DNA of 64,000 bases from Erythrobacter sp. AP23 (GTDB lineage: Bacteria > Pseudomonadota > Alphaproteobacteria > Sphingomonadales > Sphingomonadaceae), in the NCBI RefSeq assembly GCF_001542855.1, contig NZ_LNBY01000001.1, forward strand, positions 1 to 64,000, in the 5' to 3' direction. Below are positions 43,078 through 50,883 of the stretch, piece by piece. Each line of letters begins with the position of its first letter. Position 1 is the first letter of the stretch. The position numbers and the translations under genes are program-made. Below the pieces are notes generated by a model. That model did no database searches, was not told where the DNA came from, and saw nothing but the letters and a program-made list of their open reading frames with translations.

Positions 43078-44868
43078 TTAGAGGCCATAAATTTGTCGCA
43101 GTGCTTTTTCCAGCGTGGCGCGAGATGCTCCGCTAGAAACCAGCTTCTCGATCTTTTTCATTTCTGACGCGGGAGGCAACGGAATGGCTTCCAGCTCGAA
43201 TGCGGAGACTGCCACACTCCCACTGATGCAGCGAAACAATTGATCGACCACGTCACTGTTTAGGATTGCGGCCACCGCAGCGGCGCAGACTTTCGCGGAT
43301 GAAGTCGCACGAACCATGTTCAGGTGGTTTTCGACGATCACGCCGCCGTGCTTTTCCACGAACTCCTGCGGAAGTTCAGCAGCAATCAAACGTCGCGGCT
43401 GCTCCTTCGCCGTGGTTCGCTGAACGAGGACCGAGGGTTGATCGACAACTAGCCAATCATCCCCCACCTCAACCTTGAAATAGGGAGCGTGATTCTTCTT
43501 CTCCGCGCGGAAGATAAACCGGCCATCTGCCGTTACCGCCTCGGCCCAAACTAGCGGCAACGCTCCTCGGACAGCCCGTTCACGCAACTGCGGCTTGAAC
43601 CTGTTCCAGACCAGCGGGCCAGTCGAAACACGATAACCCCAATCCGATAGACGAGCGGGCATCCTAGCTGCGGCTTTGATAATGCCAACATGCTCGGGTT
43701 GCCGTGGTGCTAGCCATGGTGTGGAAGAGTCATCGGGTAGCGTGACCTTCCCATTCTTTGTCAATCGAGCTTCACGCTCATTGTCGACATTCAGATAGTG
43801 AACTTGGAAAGGTCTCTGCTCACCGCCCTTGCGATAGAGCGCAAGCAGAGTCTCCTGCATCACATCTTCGAAAACGCCCCGGCGCGCGTGGACGAAGTCA
43901 ATGGCTTCTGGCGGTGCTTCGCTGGCGAGCAATCGGCGCAGAGCTGTGTAGTATTGCCCGCCGAGGACGCTGGTTGGAGTAAGGTAGGCAATGACACCTC
44001 CTGGCTTGGCCCAACGCAAAGCAACATCGGTAAACAGACCATAGAGATTAGCATGGCCGTAGAGGCTTCGCGCGAAGCGCTCTCGCTGCTCCGCCGAGAG
44101 GCGCACGCGGCCATAGGGCGGATTGCCGACCACCAAATCGAATTTGGGCGATGGCGTAACTTCGAGTGTGTCGCACACTTCTACGAACTTTGGTGCGGCA
44201 CGACCGCTCGCATCGATCAGATCCGAAAGAAATATCTCAAGTGCAACCTGCGAAAGGGCTGCCGCGTGGGGGTCAATTTCCATACCGGATAGACGCGCGC
44301 CAAGCTGCGCCAAGACAAACGCCTTTTCGCTGCCATCAAGCGCACTGCGCATCCGCGAAGCAGCTTCGAGCAAGAAAGCTCCGCCGCCACTTGCCGGATC
44401 GAGCACTCGCGCGGTCGTCCAATCGACGCCGCCCTCCTCCGCAAGATCGAGTAGCCGCTTGTTTAGCGACGCTGGTGTATAGAAGGCTCCGAGATCGCTC
44501 CTTTGCTTGGAGGGAAGGAGCGCGGTGTAGAGGCTCGTCAGGAAGTGGCATCCTTCGAGCAATGGAAGGGAGGCGGCTTCGATCCCGATTGATCGAGCGA
44601 GCTGTACGGTTGTCGTGTCCAGAGAATGGCTCTTACCCGCCAGGTGGTCGGCAATATCTAAATTTGGAGCGACCTTCTCGGCGAATGAACCCATTGCAAC
44701 ATGGGAGAAATCGGCAGCAAGTCGAGCTCGGCACTGGTCATGAAGGGTTTGCGCCCAAGCGCGCGCGACTGTCCGGGCACGGGCCAACTCATTTCGCTTC
44801 GAAACAAGCGAATGCGATTGATCGACACGTTCGACCGAGTTCAGTTTTCGTGCCAAAATCGACGTCAA
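43078..44868 (-). CDS. Adenine-specific DNA methyltransferase (Eco57I/BsuBI type)
   Basis: A 596-residue gamma-class N6-adenine methyltransferase, partner of the adjacent endonuclease. LGAFYTPASL (126-135) leads to SAM motif I, VLDPASGGGAF (155-165). The catalytic motif IV is VVGNPPYGR (246-254), and the C-terminal target-recognition part has the RNPx-like region HLNMVRATSSAKV. It protects host sites from cleavage. It is first in the two-gene restriction-modification operon; no controller (C) protein gene is seen. The pair is inside the island, next to the catabolic module. Confidence 0.9.
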   Translation of the reverse strand: MTSILARKLNSVERVDQSHSLVSKRNELARARTVARAWAQTLHDQCRARLAADFSHVAMGSFAEKVAPNLDIADHLAGKSHSLDTTTVQLARSIGIEAASLPLLEGCHFLTSLYTALLPSKQRSDLGAFYTPASLNKRLLDLAEEGGVDWTTARVLDPASGGGAFLLEAASRMRSALDGSEKAFVLAQLGARLSGMEIDPHAAALSQVALEIFLSDLIDASGRAAPKFVEVCDTLEVTPSPKFDLVVGNPPYGRVRLSAEQRERFARSLYGHANLYGLFTDVALRWAKPGGVIAYLTPTSVLGGQYYTALRRLLASEAPPEAIDFVHARRGVFEDVMQETLLALYRKGGEQRPFQVHYLNVDNEREARLTKNGKVTLPDDSSTPWLAPRQPEHVGIIKAAARMPARLSDWGYRVSTGPLVWNRFKPQLRERAVRGALPLVWAEAVTADGRFIFRAEKKNHAPYFKVEVGDDWLVVDQPSVLVQRTTAKEQPRRLIAAELPQEFVEKHGGVIVENHLNMVRATSSAKVCAAAVAAILNSDVVDQLFRCISGSVAVSAFELEAIPLPPASEMKKIEKLVSSGASRATLEKALRQIYGL

Positions 44869-45021
44869 AGGGCTCTCCTTCGTCTCTGATTAGCGAAATC
44901 CCGCTCAAAGAGAACCTTGATTTTATGTTCTCTCTTTGTTCTATTTGCAACCACTAATTTCCTCCCCACAAAATGCATTCTGCGCGGTTGGAGAGGCTTG
45001 GCAGCTTGAACTCGCTTAGCT

Positions 45022-45121
45022 GGCGCGCATGGCTTCAGCCATGCCGTCTGCCTTCCGGCGAGGATGGGAGGGGGAGGGAAAACCGCAAATCGATGCCCTG
45101 GCGCGGGCCAGCGGGTGTCAG
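45022..45121. repeat. 99-bp direct repeat, copy B
   Basis: Second copy of 27719-27817, 17.3 kb away in the same orientation. Unlike copy A it continues into the inverted repeat that ends at 45152, so copy A looks like a truncated version. Confidence 0.88.
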
Positions 45122-45152
45122 CCCGCCACCCGGGGGCGTCTATTTGCGGTTT
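45080..45152. repeat. 11-bp inverted repeat with 51-bp spacer
   Basis: AAACCGCAAAT (45080-45090) and ATTTGCGGTTT (45142-45152) are perfect arms. The spacer is G/C-rich with its own small inverted pieces (GGCGCGGGCC, GCCCGCC). This could be a recombination, transfer-origin or long-hairpin RNA structure; sequence alone does not decide. Confidence 0.6.
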
Positions 45153-45697
45153 CGGAAACGAGAGGGCGAAGCCCATGGCGTTCCCGCGTGAAGGATCGCG
45201 CCAGCGATCCGTACAACAAAACGGCACCCTTGCGACGGTGGGAAGCCGCCGGACGTCCTGCGCGCGCGGTCACTGCGCCAGCGGGCGTCCGGCAATGAGA
45301 GAGGCAAGAGTGCCTGCGGGTTAGCTCAAGAGCGCCGAGCCTTCAGGAGTGCGCAGCGCGGGACAGAGCGCGTCATTCAGAAACTCCCGCTCAACTTCAA
45401 ACTGCTCCTGATCGTCACCCGAATGGGCCGGGACTACAGGCCCGGTCCGCGCAGCGGATAGAGCAGGTCGCCCCAGGGGCAGCGCGAAAACCGCCTCGAG
45501 GTAAAGTGAAGCTAACGGCGAGGTCGGGGGGCGGAAGCGGTCCGTCCGGTTTTGCTGGTCTCTACCTATGAGCGAACCTCAAACAATCGCCTCGTAAGAC
45601 ACACGTCCGTGTTCGCGTGTCGTGCGTCGCCGGGCTGCGGCTGACATGCTCCAACACAGATCAAAATCTCAGCCTAATTGCCTAATTGCGTACAGTT

Positions 45698-46219
45698 TCA
45701 AAACCTCAAACTGTCGAGGACTAACCTCGCATCTGCGCAACCGCTTTCGCTCTCACACTGGCCGAACACAGTGAGGCGCGGATCGACTACTTCAAGGCCA
45801 TCCAAGCTAGAAGCATCGAGAACGGCCGTGAGAACCGGAATTTCGCCTGTCCCCGGCTTCAGCGCTGTTGATCTGACCCTCACCCCATCAATTGAGGTTC
45901 TGCTCGAACCCGGCAAATCGGGTGCGGGTTCGAGCGACGCCCCGTAGCTGAAAACGAGCTCAAAACTGTCACCACTGACTTTCCAGCCCTGGAAATCTCC
46001 AAAAAGCTCCTCGACAGCATGATCACCGGGCGCAAATGAGCAGCAACCTTCCAGCACCACATCGCCTCGCGACGGGGGTATCTCGGGCCGCTGGGTAACG
46101 TCCGCGCCAGCAGGTCCAACCACCTTGTGCTGCGCCGGCTCGGGCTCGGAAGCGTCCTGGCACGACGAAGCCGCCAGCAACATGCCAGAAAGGAGGAGAA
46201 CTCTTTTCAGGTCGGACAT
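45698..46219 (-). CDS. Hypothetical lipoprotein
   Basis: A 173-residue exported protein. The signal ends in the lipobox LAASSC (Cys20), followed by a Pro/Glu-rich stretch and a beta-rich domain. The mature part has two Cys pairs (GCCSF near 58-60 and GQCESESGC near 153-160) that may form disulfides. I recognise no family. It is last of three closely spaced minus-strand genes for exported proteins (5 bp after the protease gene), so a joint envelope or extracellular function is plausible. Confidence 0.62.
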   Translation of the reverse strand: MSDLKRVLLLSGMLLAASSCQDASEPEPAQHKVVGPAGADVTQRPEIPPSRGDVVLEGCCSFAPGDHAVEELFGDFQGWKVSGDSFELVFSYGASLEPAPDLPGSSRTSIDGVRVRSTALKPGTGEIPVLTAVLDASSLDGLEVVDPRLTVFGQCESESGCADARLVLDSLRF

Positions 46220-46224
46220 GACAG

Positions 46225-46866
46225 CTACCTTGTCCCGTAAAAGCCGAGCATCAAACCTTCTTCGTCAGTGCAAAAATCACGCTTGATTTGTCCCTGAATG
46301 ATGTATCGAGACATGACGCAAGGGCCAGTCGTACCGTCGGAGCGATGGTACATCCCCATAAAGTGCCCGAACTCGTGCAGCATCGCAGATTCGTAGTCGA
46401 TGCGCTGCCGAATGTTGGATGAGGTGACCGTCCCGCAGGCAAAGTCGCCCGCCTGCTCTTCCCGAACCGAATAGTAGAATCTGTTCGCGTTCACTACGAC
46501 GCGCGCACCGTAGTAAGGGACCGGTCGCGACCCATTATCTTCCCACCATATCTGTGTCGACATGACCGACGTCGATCCTGGAACAATATCGAGGAATTCG
46601 GGGTCGTCGGTGTAGCTGGGCTTGGTGCCGTATTTGAAGTAGTCTCCTGCGCCAGTAAGCACAAATTCCGAACCGATCTCATTTACCGTGGTGGCGGCGC
46701 GAATTGTATCGCCATCGCAAATGGGCGGTAATTCTTCGTGAATACGAACGTACTGCACTTGGTTGTCGACGATGCGTTTCACATATCCTTGCTGCTGAAT
46801 ACTCTGGGCCGACACGGCGGTGCCGAGGCCGAAACAAACTGCTGCGATACCGAGTTGAATTTTCAT
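46225..46866 (-). CDS. Exported metzincin-type zinc protease
   Basis: A 213-residue protein with an N-terminal signal peptide (about residues 1-20, ending SAQS). The zinc motif HEFGHFMGMYH gives H164, E165, H168 and H174, the full HExxHxxGxxH pattern. The following CVMSRY (M185) fits the Met-turn of metzincins such as matrixins. Four Cys in the mature protein may form disulfides. It is smaller than most matrixins and has no visible propeptide or haemopexin part. The substrate is unknown; export and the island setting suggest action on surface proteins or on competitors. Confidence 0.78.
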   Translation of the reverse strand: MKIQLGIAAVCFGLGTAVSAQSIQQQGYVKRIVDNQVQYVRIHEELPPICDGDTIRAATTVNEIGSEFVLTGAGDYFKYGTKPSYTDDPEFLDIVPGSTSVMSTQIWWEDNGSRPVPYYGARVVVNANRFYYSVREEQAGDFACGTVTSSNIRQRIDYESAMLHEFGHFMGMYHRSDGTTGPCVMSRYIIQGQIKRDFCTDEEGLMLGFYGTR

Positions 46867-46898
46867 GACTGTGCCTTTCGCAGGAAATTGCGCGATAG

Positions 46899-47690
46899 TT
46901 AGAGCGACGAAAGATCAACGCTGAACGATGGCGGCGCAGTCGAGGTCGCCCTATCCCCATCAACGACGAGCGCGGGGATCAGCTCGACAATGCAGTTCTT
47001 GCATTGGCCTCGATTCCCCGAAAACTCGGACTGATAAAGGGATCTCGATCCAATGATCAGATATGATTGTCCGTCTTCCAACGGGACTTCCGTCGATATG
47101 CGAAGGTTTTCGCCACCTGCACCGGCGCCTGACCTTCGGCGCAGATCAATGGTGTCTTTCAAATTAGGCGGGAACTTGATTTCACGGGTGATCTGGAAAC
47201 CGACCGTGGTGCGGTGTTGGTCGTCGAGAAGTTGATTGGTCTCGGACTGTTTTGTGCCCACGAAGACTGTATCAGCGAGCATAAGGTAGTCGTCGACAGA
47301 AGCCGTTCCACGGAGGGTATTGCCCATAGCCTCGACAATGGCGGAGCCGCCGTCCGCACTGGATCGCAGATCGCCTGGCTTGAAGCCGTAACTAGCCAAC
47401 CCTTGTGCGATATCCACCATATAGAGATTGCGGATGGCCTCCAACTGCACCGGATTGTCGACAGCGGACGGATGCGGCAGGACCACATCTATTGCACGGA
47501 CCAGTCCATTCAACTCCCGCAACTCATTTGGGGCTACTGATCTTTGAGCCCTTTCGCGTTGTTCGTTAGTCTTACGCTCTATGAAGGCGGCAGTCGCCTG
47601 CTCTTGAGTCCGGGGTACCGTTTCCTGGGCTATCGCAACTGTAGCCGTCACAAGAAATAGGGAGCCCAATCCTGATCGGATGTATGACAT
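46899..47690 (-). CDS. Hypothetical exported protein
   Basis: A 263-residue protein with a signal peptide (about residues 1-21, ending AIAQ). The mature part begins with a charged helical stretch (RTQEQATAAFIERKTNEQRERAQR) and continues with beta-like segments including TVFVGTKQSE and a late Cys pair in QCKNC. I recognise no family. It is the first of the three exported-protein genes, 32 bp before the metzincin gene, and may be an inhibitor, chaperone or partner of that protease; this is inference. Confidence 0.62.
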   Translation of the reverse strand: MSYIRSGLGSLFLVTATVAIAQETVPRTQEQATAAFIERKTNEQRERAQRSVAPNELRELNGLVRAIDVVLPHPSAVDNPVQLEAIRNLYMVDIAQGLASYGFKPGDLRSSADGGSAIVEAMGNTLRGTASVDDYLMLADTVFVGTKQSETNQLLDDQHRTTVGFQITREIKFPPNLKDTIDLRRRSGAGAGGENLRISTEVPLEDGQSYLIIGSRSLYQSEFSGNRGQCKNCIVELIPALVVDGDRATSTAPPSFSVDLSSL

Positions 47691-48188
47691 CTTGTTTCTC
47701 CATTAACGTTCAGTTCCTACTATTAGGCAACGGACGGGTTCCCATTCACACGAATAGAATGAATTACTGAGGGCGGAGAATGTTCGGTAGGTGTGATTGA
47801 CTGTAAATACGCGGTATGACCTGGGTGCTCTGCTAATGACCAATGGTGTCAACATAAACGCACCGCCAGTCTTCCATGGTGATCCGTCGCGAAGGGGCCG
47901 TTACCGGACAGTCCGCTCTTGGCCCGAAATATCCATAAGCCGAAGATGAATTGTCTGTGCCGTGCATGGTCGGGGCAAGATAATGAACGGCATGGGGCGT
48001 ATTTTTGCCTTCAGCTGGCTTTTCGATGTCGTTGCCAATTTATGGAAAAATGTTCGGTCTAGACATCTAGCTTTTCAAAACGGAGGTTGCCTTCTCGCAG
48101 AACTTGAGTGATCGGCGATAGTGTTAAGTGGAACAGTCTGTATTTTCTAAGTTTTGGAGTAACATCGAAGCACTCGAAGGCATTGGAT
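47691..48188. other. 498-bp divergent intergenic region
   Basis: No gene is supported here. It separates the exported-protein operon (minus) from the ATPase/HNH operon (plus) and must hold both promoters. AT-rich stretches near 47690-47770 and 47995-48060 are the likely promoter zones. A GTG frame from 48108 could extend the ATPase by 27 residues. Confidence 0.5.
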
Positions 48189-49928
48189 ATGAAGGTTGTT
48201 TACGTAGGGAGAGATGAGTCGGCGCGCCGTAAGTGGGTGTCGCGCAATGACGATATTCTGCTCCTACTCTATGATCGGTGGGACGATTACGGCTTCAAGA
48301 CGCGCTTTCCCACCTTCTGCCGAGTTGATGGAGAAGAACTGGAACTTGGTGCCATTAGAATACTGTTTCAGGACAACTCTTCGTCGCATCAACACCTCAG
48401 CCAATTGCGCAAAGACAATTGGGACGGCGTTTTCCCGATCGATCGAGAAAACTACATTTCCGTGCCGGAAGACGTCACATTCTACGAGCAATTGCAGGGC
48501 GCAACATCGGACGAGGAAACACTCGCGATTGCCGAGCATCTGCGCGACGCAAGCCTGTTCGTATTCGAGCGTGAAGACCAGGAGGCCATAAAGCTCACTG
48601 ACACCGATGGCTTTCGAAATTCGCTGCAGCGTGAACGAGGCTCACAAAAATCTTTTGCCGATGTCTGGAAAGTTTTGAGCGGCAGCGCGCTCGGTGTTTC
48701 GGATCTCACTTTCGATTTCAGAGATGTGCTGGGAGACCTTTCAACCCTAACGCTCAACTTCGACTCGCAATCGATCCTGCCACACGACATCAATGTGCTG
48801 ATTGGCCCGAACGGGGTTGGCAAGTCGTGGTTGCTCAAGCAGCTTGTGCGCGCTTGGTTGCTCCCGCCCAAGCAGGCCGATGAGCTCGACGGGGCGGGCT
48901 TCAAGGAGAAACCCAACCTGAGCCAGCTCGTCACAGTATCCTACAGTCCCTTCGAGCGTTTTCCGGTCGATGCGGACGACGAGCCAGCGTTGGATCAGCG
49001 CCTGCAAGACAAGGATGTGTACCGTTTCTTCGGATTTCGCGGACGACCCGCTCCCGAAAAGGGCAAGAAACCCAGGAAAACGCGACATAGCCTGGCCGTT
49101 CCACGGATTAACGCCGCGACGTCCCTTATGAGCTGCCTGACCGACGATCTGCGCTTCAGCGGTATGAAGCAATGGGCTAATAAGCTGGATACGCTTCACC
49201 GAGTGCTGGGAAAAGCCATGACATTCGACGCGGCCGCACTCCTGCTAAAACCCGAAGCACCGATCGCTGACATCATCATCGAAGACCCCCTGGACGATCT
49301 GCAAGTGATCGAGCTGGACAGGAACTACGACAATCCGGGCATGTATCTTCCGATCTCGAACCATGACGGCGTTCTCAATATCGATTTGCTCAAAAGCCAT
49401 GTCGACTATGAAGCCGGTGTCACCTTCTTCGATGGGGATGAGCCGGTTTCGTTGAGCTCCGGGCAACGCCTGTTTCTCTATATTGTCATTAACGTCATCG
49501 GCGTTATCCGCCGCAACAGCCTAGTGATCGTCGACGAGCCGGAACTGTTTCTTCATCCAACGCTTGAGATCGATTTCGTCACCATGCTGAAAAAAGTGCT
49601 GAGAACCTACGGTTCGAAGGCAGTGCTTGCCACTCATTCACCGGTTACGGTGCGCGAGGTGCCGAGCAGCTGTGTCCATGTCTTAGGAATATCGGACGAC
49701 GAACTGGCCATTACCTCTCCGCCTTTCGAGACGTTCGGCGGCGATGTGCAACGGATCGCAAGCTACGTCTTCGGCGACCGGGCTGTCTCTAAGCCGCATG
49801 AAAGCTGGCTGCGCGAGCTCCTCGAAGAGCACGGGTCGGCCGAGGAGGTTATTGCCTTACTGGACGAAGAAATAAACGAAGAGATTATCATCCAGCTTCA
49901 CGCAATGGATAACGGCAAATGGTTCTGA
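48189..49928 (+). CDS. ABC-type ATPase of a Septu-like defence pair (PtuA-like)
   Basis: A 579-residue soluble ATPase. An N-terminal region of about 190 residues of unknown fold precedes the ATPase head with Walker A IGPNGVGKSW, signature LSSGQ, Walker B SLVIVDEPELFLHP and the H-loop ATHSP. This is the SMC/RecF/OLD-like AAA group found in anti-phage systems such as Septu PtuA. No TOPRIM domain is seen. It overlaps the HNH gene by 10 bp, so the two are co-translated. The start may instead be GTG 48108; neither has a strong ribosome site. It is probably a sensor or regulator of the partner nuclease. Confidence 0.82.
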   Translation: MKVVYVGRDESARRKWVSRNDDILLLLYDRWDDYGFKTRFPTFCRVDGEELELGAIRILFQDNSSSHQHLSQLRKDNWDGVFPIDRENYISVPEDVTFYEQLQGATSDEETLAIAEHLRDASLFVFEREDQEAIKLTDTDGFRNSLQRERGSQKSFADVWKVLSGSALGVSDLTFDFRDVLGDLSTLTLNFDSQSILPHDINVLIGPNGVGKSWLLKQLVRAWLLPPKQADELDGAGFKEKPNLSQLVTVSYSPFERFPVDADDEPALDQRLQDKDVYRFFGFRGRPAPEKGKKPRKTRHSLAVPRINAATSLMSCLTDDLRFSGMKQWANKLDTLHRVLGKAMTFDAAALLLKPEAPIADIIIEDPLDDLQVIELDRNYDNPGMYLPISNHDGVLNIDLLKSHVDYEAGVTFFDGDEPVSLSSGQRLFLYIVINVIGVIRRNSLVIVDEPELFLHPTLEIDFVTMLKKVLRTYGSKAVLATHSPVTVREVPSSCVHVLGISDDELAITSPPFETFGGDVQRIASYVFGDRAVSKPHESWLRELLEEHGSAEEVIALLDEEINEEIIIQLHAMDNGKWF

Positions 49929-50761
49929 AGCTTCCGTTGCCACCGTTCTGCAGTGCCCAGCTTGTCGATGACCTGGTGCTGGAACGCGCTAACGGTCAAA
50001 ATGAAGTGTTCTTCAACGTTCTGGCAGCCGAATGGCGGCAACGCGTGGAATTCTATGTCGCGGAGCGCGGCAATCCGGAGAGCGTTCCGGACTGGCCGCA
50101 AGTGGCAGCGCACCGAAAAAAGTTCATTAATCTCTATGACCATCCGGGCGAGAACTCTGTCCAGCGTCCGATACTCGAAGAACTTAGGAAGCGGACGCTT
50201 CAAATCTGCCCCTCATGCGGAGAGGATGGCACGCCCAACACGCTCGACCATTATCTGCCCAAAGCCGAGTATCCGCAATTTGCCGTAACTCCAGCAAATC
50301 TCTCTCCCATGTGCGATATCTGCCAGGGGCAGAAAGGCAGCGAAACCGTCGATGACGAAGGCCGGCGGTTGTACCTCCATCCCTATTTCGATGACTTCAT
50401 CGCCGAGCAAGTGCTGCGGCTGACAATCGGCAGGCCGCTCAACGCACCAGAGAGTTTTAGCCTTGATCCCGATCCCGATCTGCCCGAAGATATCAAAGCA
50501 CTGGTTGTGCGCCATATCGGTGGTCTAGATCTCGAGAAACGCTACGGCCCATATTTCAGAGACCAATACATCCGACTGCTAAGGTTGGCGCAAAACGCCC
50601 GCGACAAGGATCAGGACTTTCGCGCACTTCTGCCGCTATTCAAAGAGCATCATCTCGACCGCGGACCGAACGCTTGGATCCATTTGTTTTACGCTGCGGT
50701 TGTCGATGACGCGGAGCTCGTCGACTATCTTGCCGATGAGGAGTTGGAAGAAATGAGGTAG
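49919..50761 (+). CDS. HNH endonuclease (PtuB-like)
   Basis: A 280-residue nuclease. The zinc knuckle Cys pairs are C97/C100 in CPSCG and C132/C135 in MCDICQG. The HNH catalytic elements between them are D110-H111 in TLDHYLPK and N127 in TPANLSP. A helical N-terminal part (1-95) and an acidic C-terminus surround the domain. Its overlap with the ATPase gene matches the PtuA-PtuB order of Septu. It would cut nucleic acid when released or activated by the ATPase; that role is known for Septu and only inferred here. The ATG at 49919 overlaps the ATPase stop. Confidence 0.86.
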   Translation: MVLKLPLPPFCSAQLVDDLVLERANGQNEVFFNVLAAEWRQRVEFYVAERGNPESVPDWPQVAAHRKKFINLYDHPGENSVQRPILEELRKRTLQICPSCGEDGTPNTLDHYLPKAEYPQFAVTPANLSPMCDICQGQKGSETVDDEGRRLYLHPYFDDFIAEQVLRLTIGRPLNAPESFSLDPDPDLPEDIKALVVRHIGGLDLEKRYGPYFRDQYIRLLRLAQNARDKDQDFRALLPLFKEHHLDRGPNAWIHLFYAAVVDDAELVDYLADEELEEMR

Positions 50762-50883
50762 CGGAAATGCCGCTATACTCTGGGTGACTGGTAAAAGCTT
50801 GTTCTGTAATTATATCTATTCGGGCCAAAACGCATTTCTTGAGTTCGGAGAGGCACACACAGCGTAAAGCAAACAGGCCGAAT

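Larger units (their letters stand above)
44869..45697. other. 829-bp gene-free region with repeats and inverted repeats
   Basis: No convincing coding frame: frames on both strands are Arg/Pro-rich and lack ribosome sites. It holds copy B of the 99-bp repeat and an AAACCGCAAAT/ATTTGCGGTTT inverted repeat. Many short hairpins follow, e.g. GGGCCGGGACTACAGGCCCGG around 45427-45447. The composition is much richer in G+C than the flanking genes. It may be a relic of a plasmid or mobile-element transfer or control region. Confidence 0.6.

Noticed and set aside
45029..45324. Overlapping plus-strand frames in the repeat region after the methyltransferase gene
   Set aside because: They follow the direct repeat and hairpins in all frames, with Gly/Arg/Pro-rich composition and no ribosome site.
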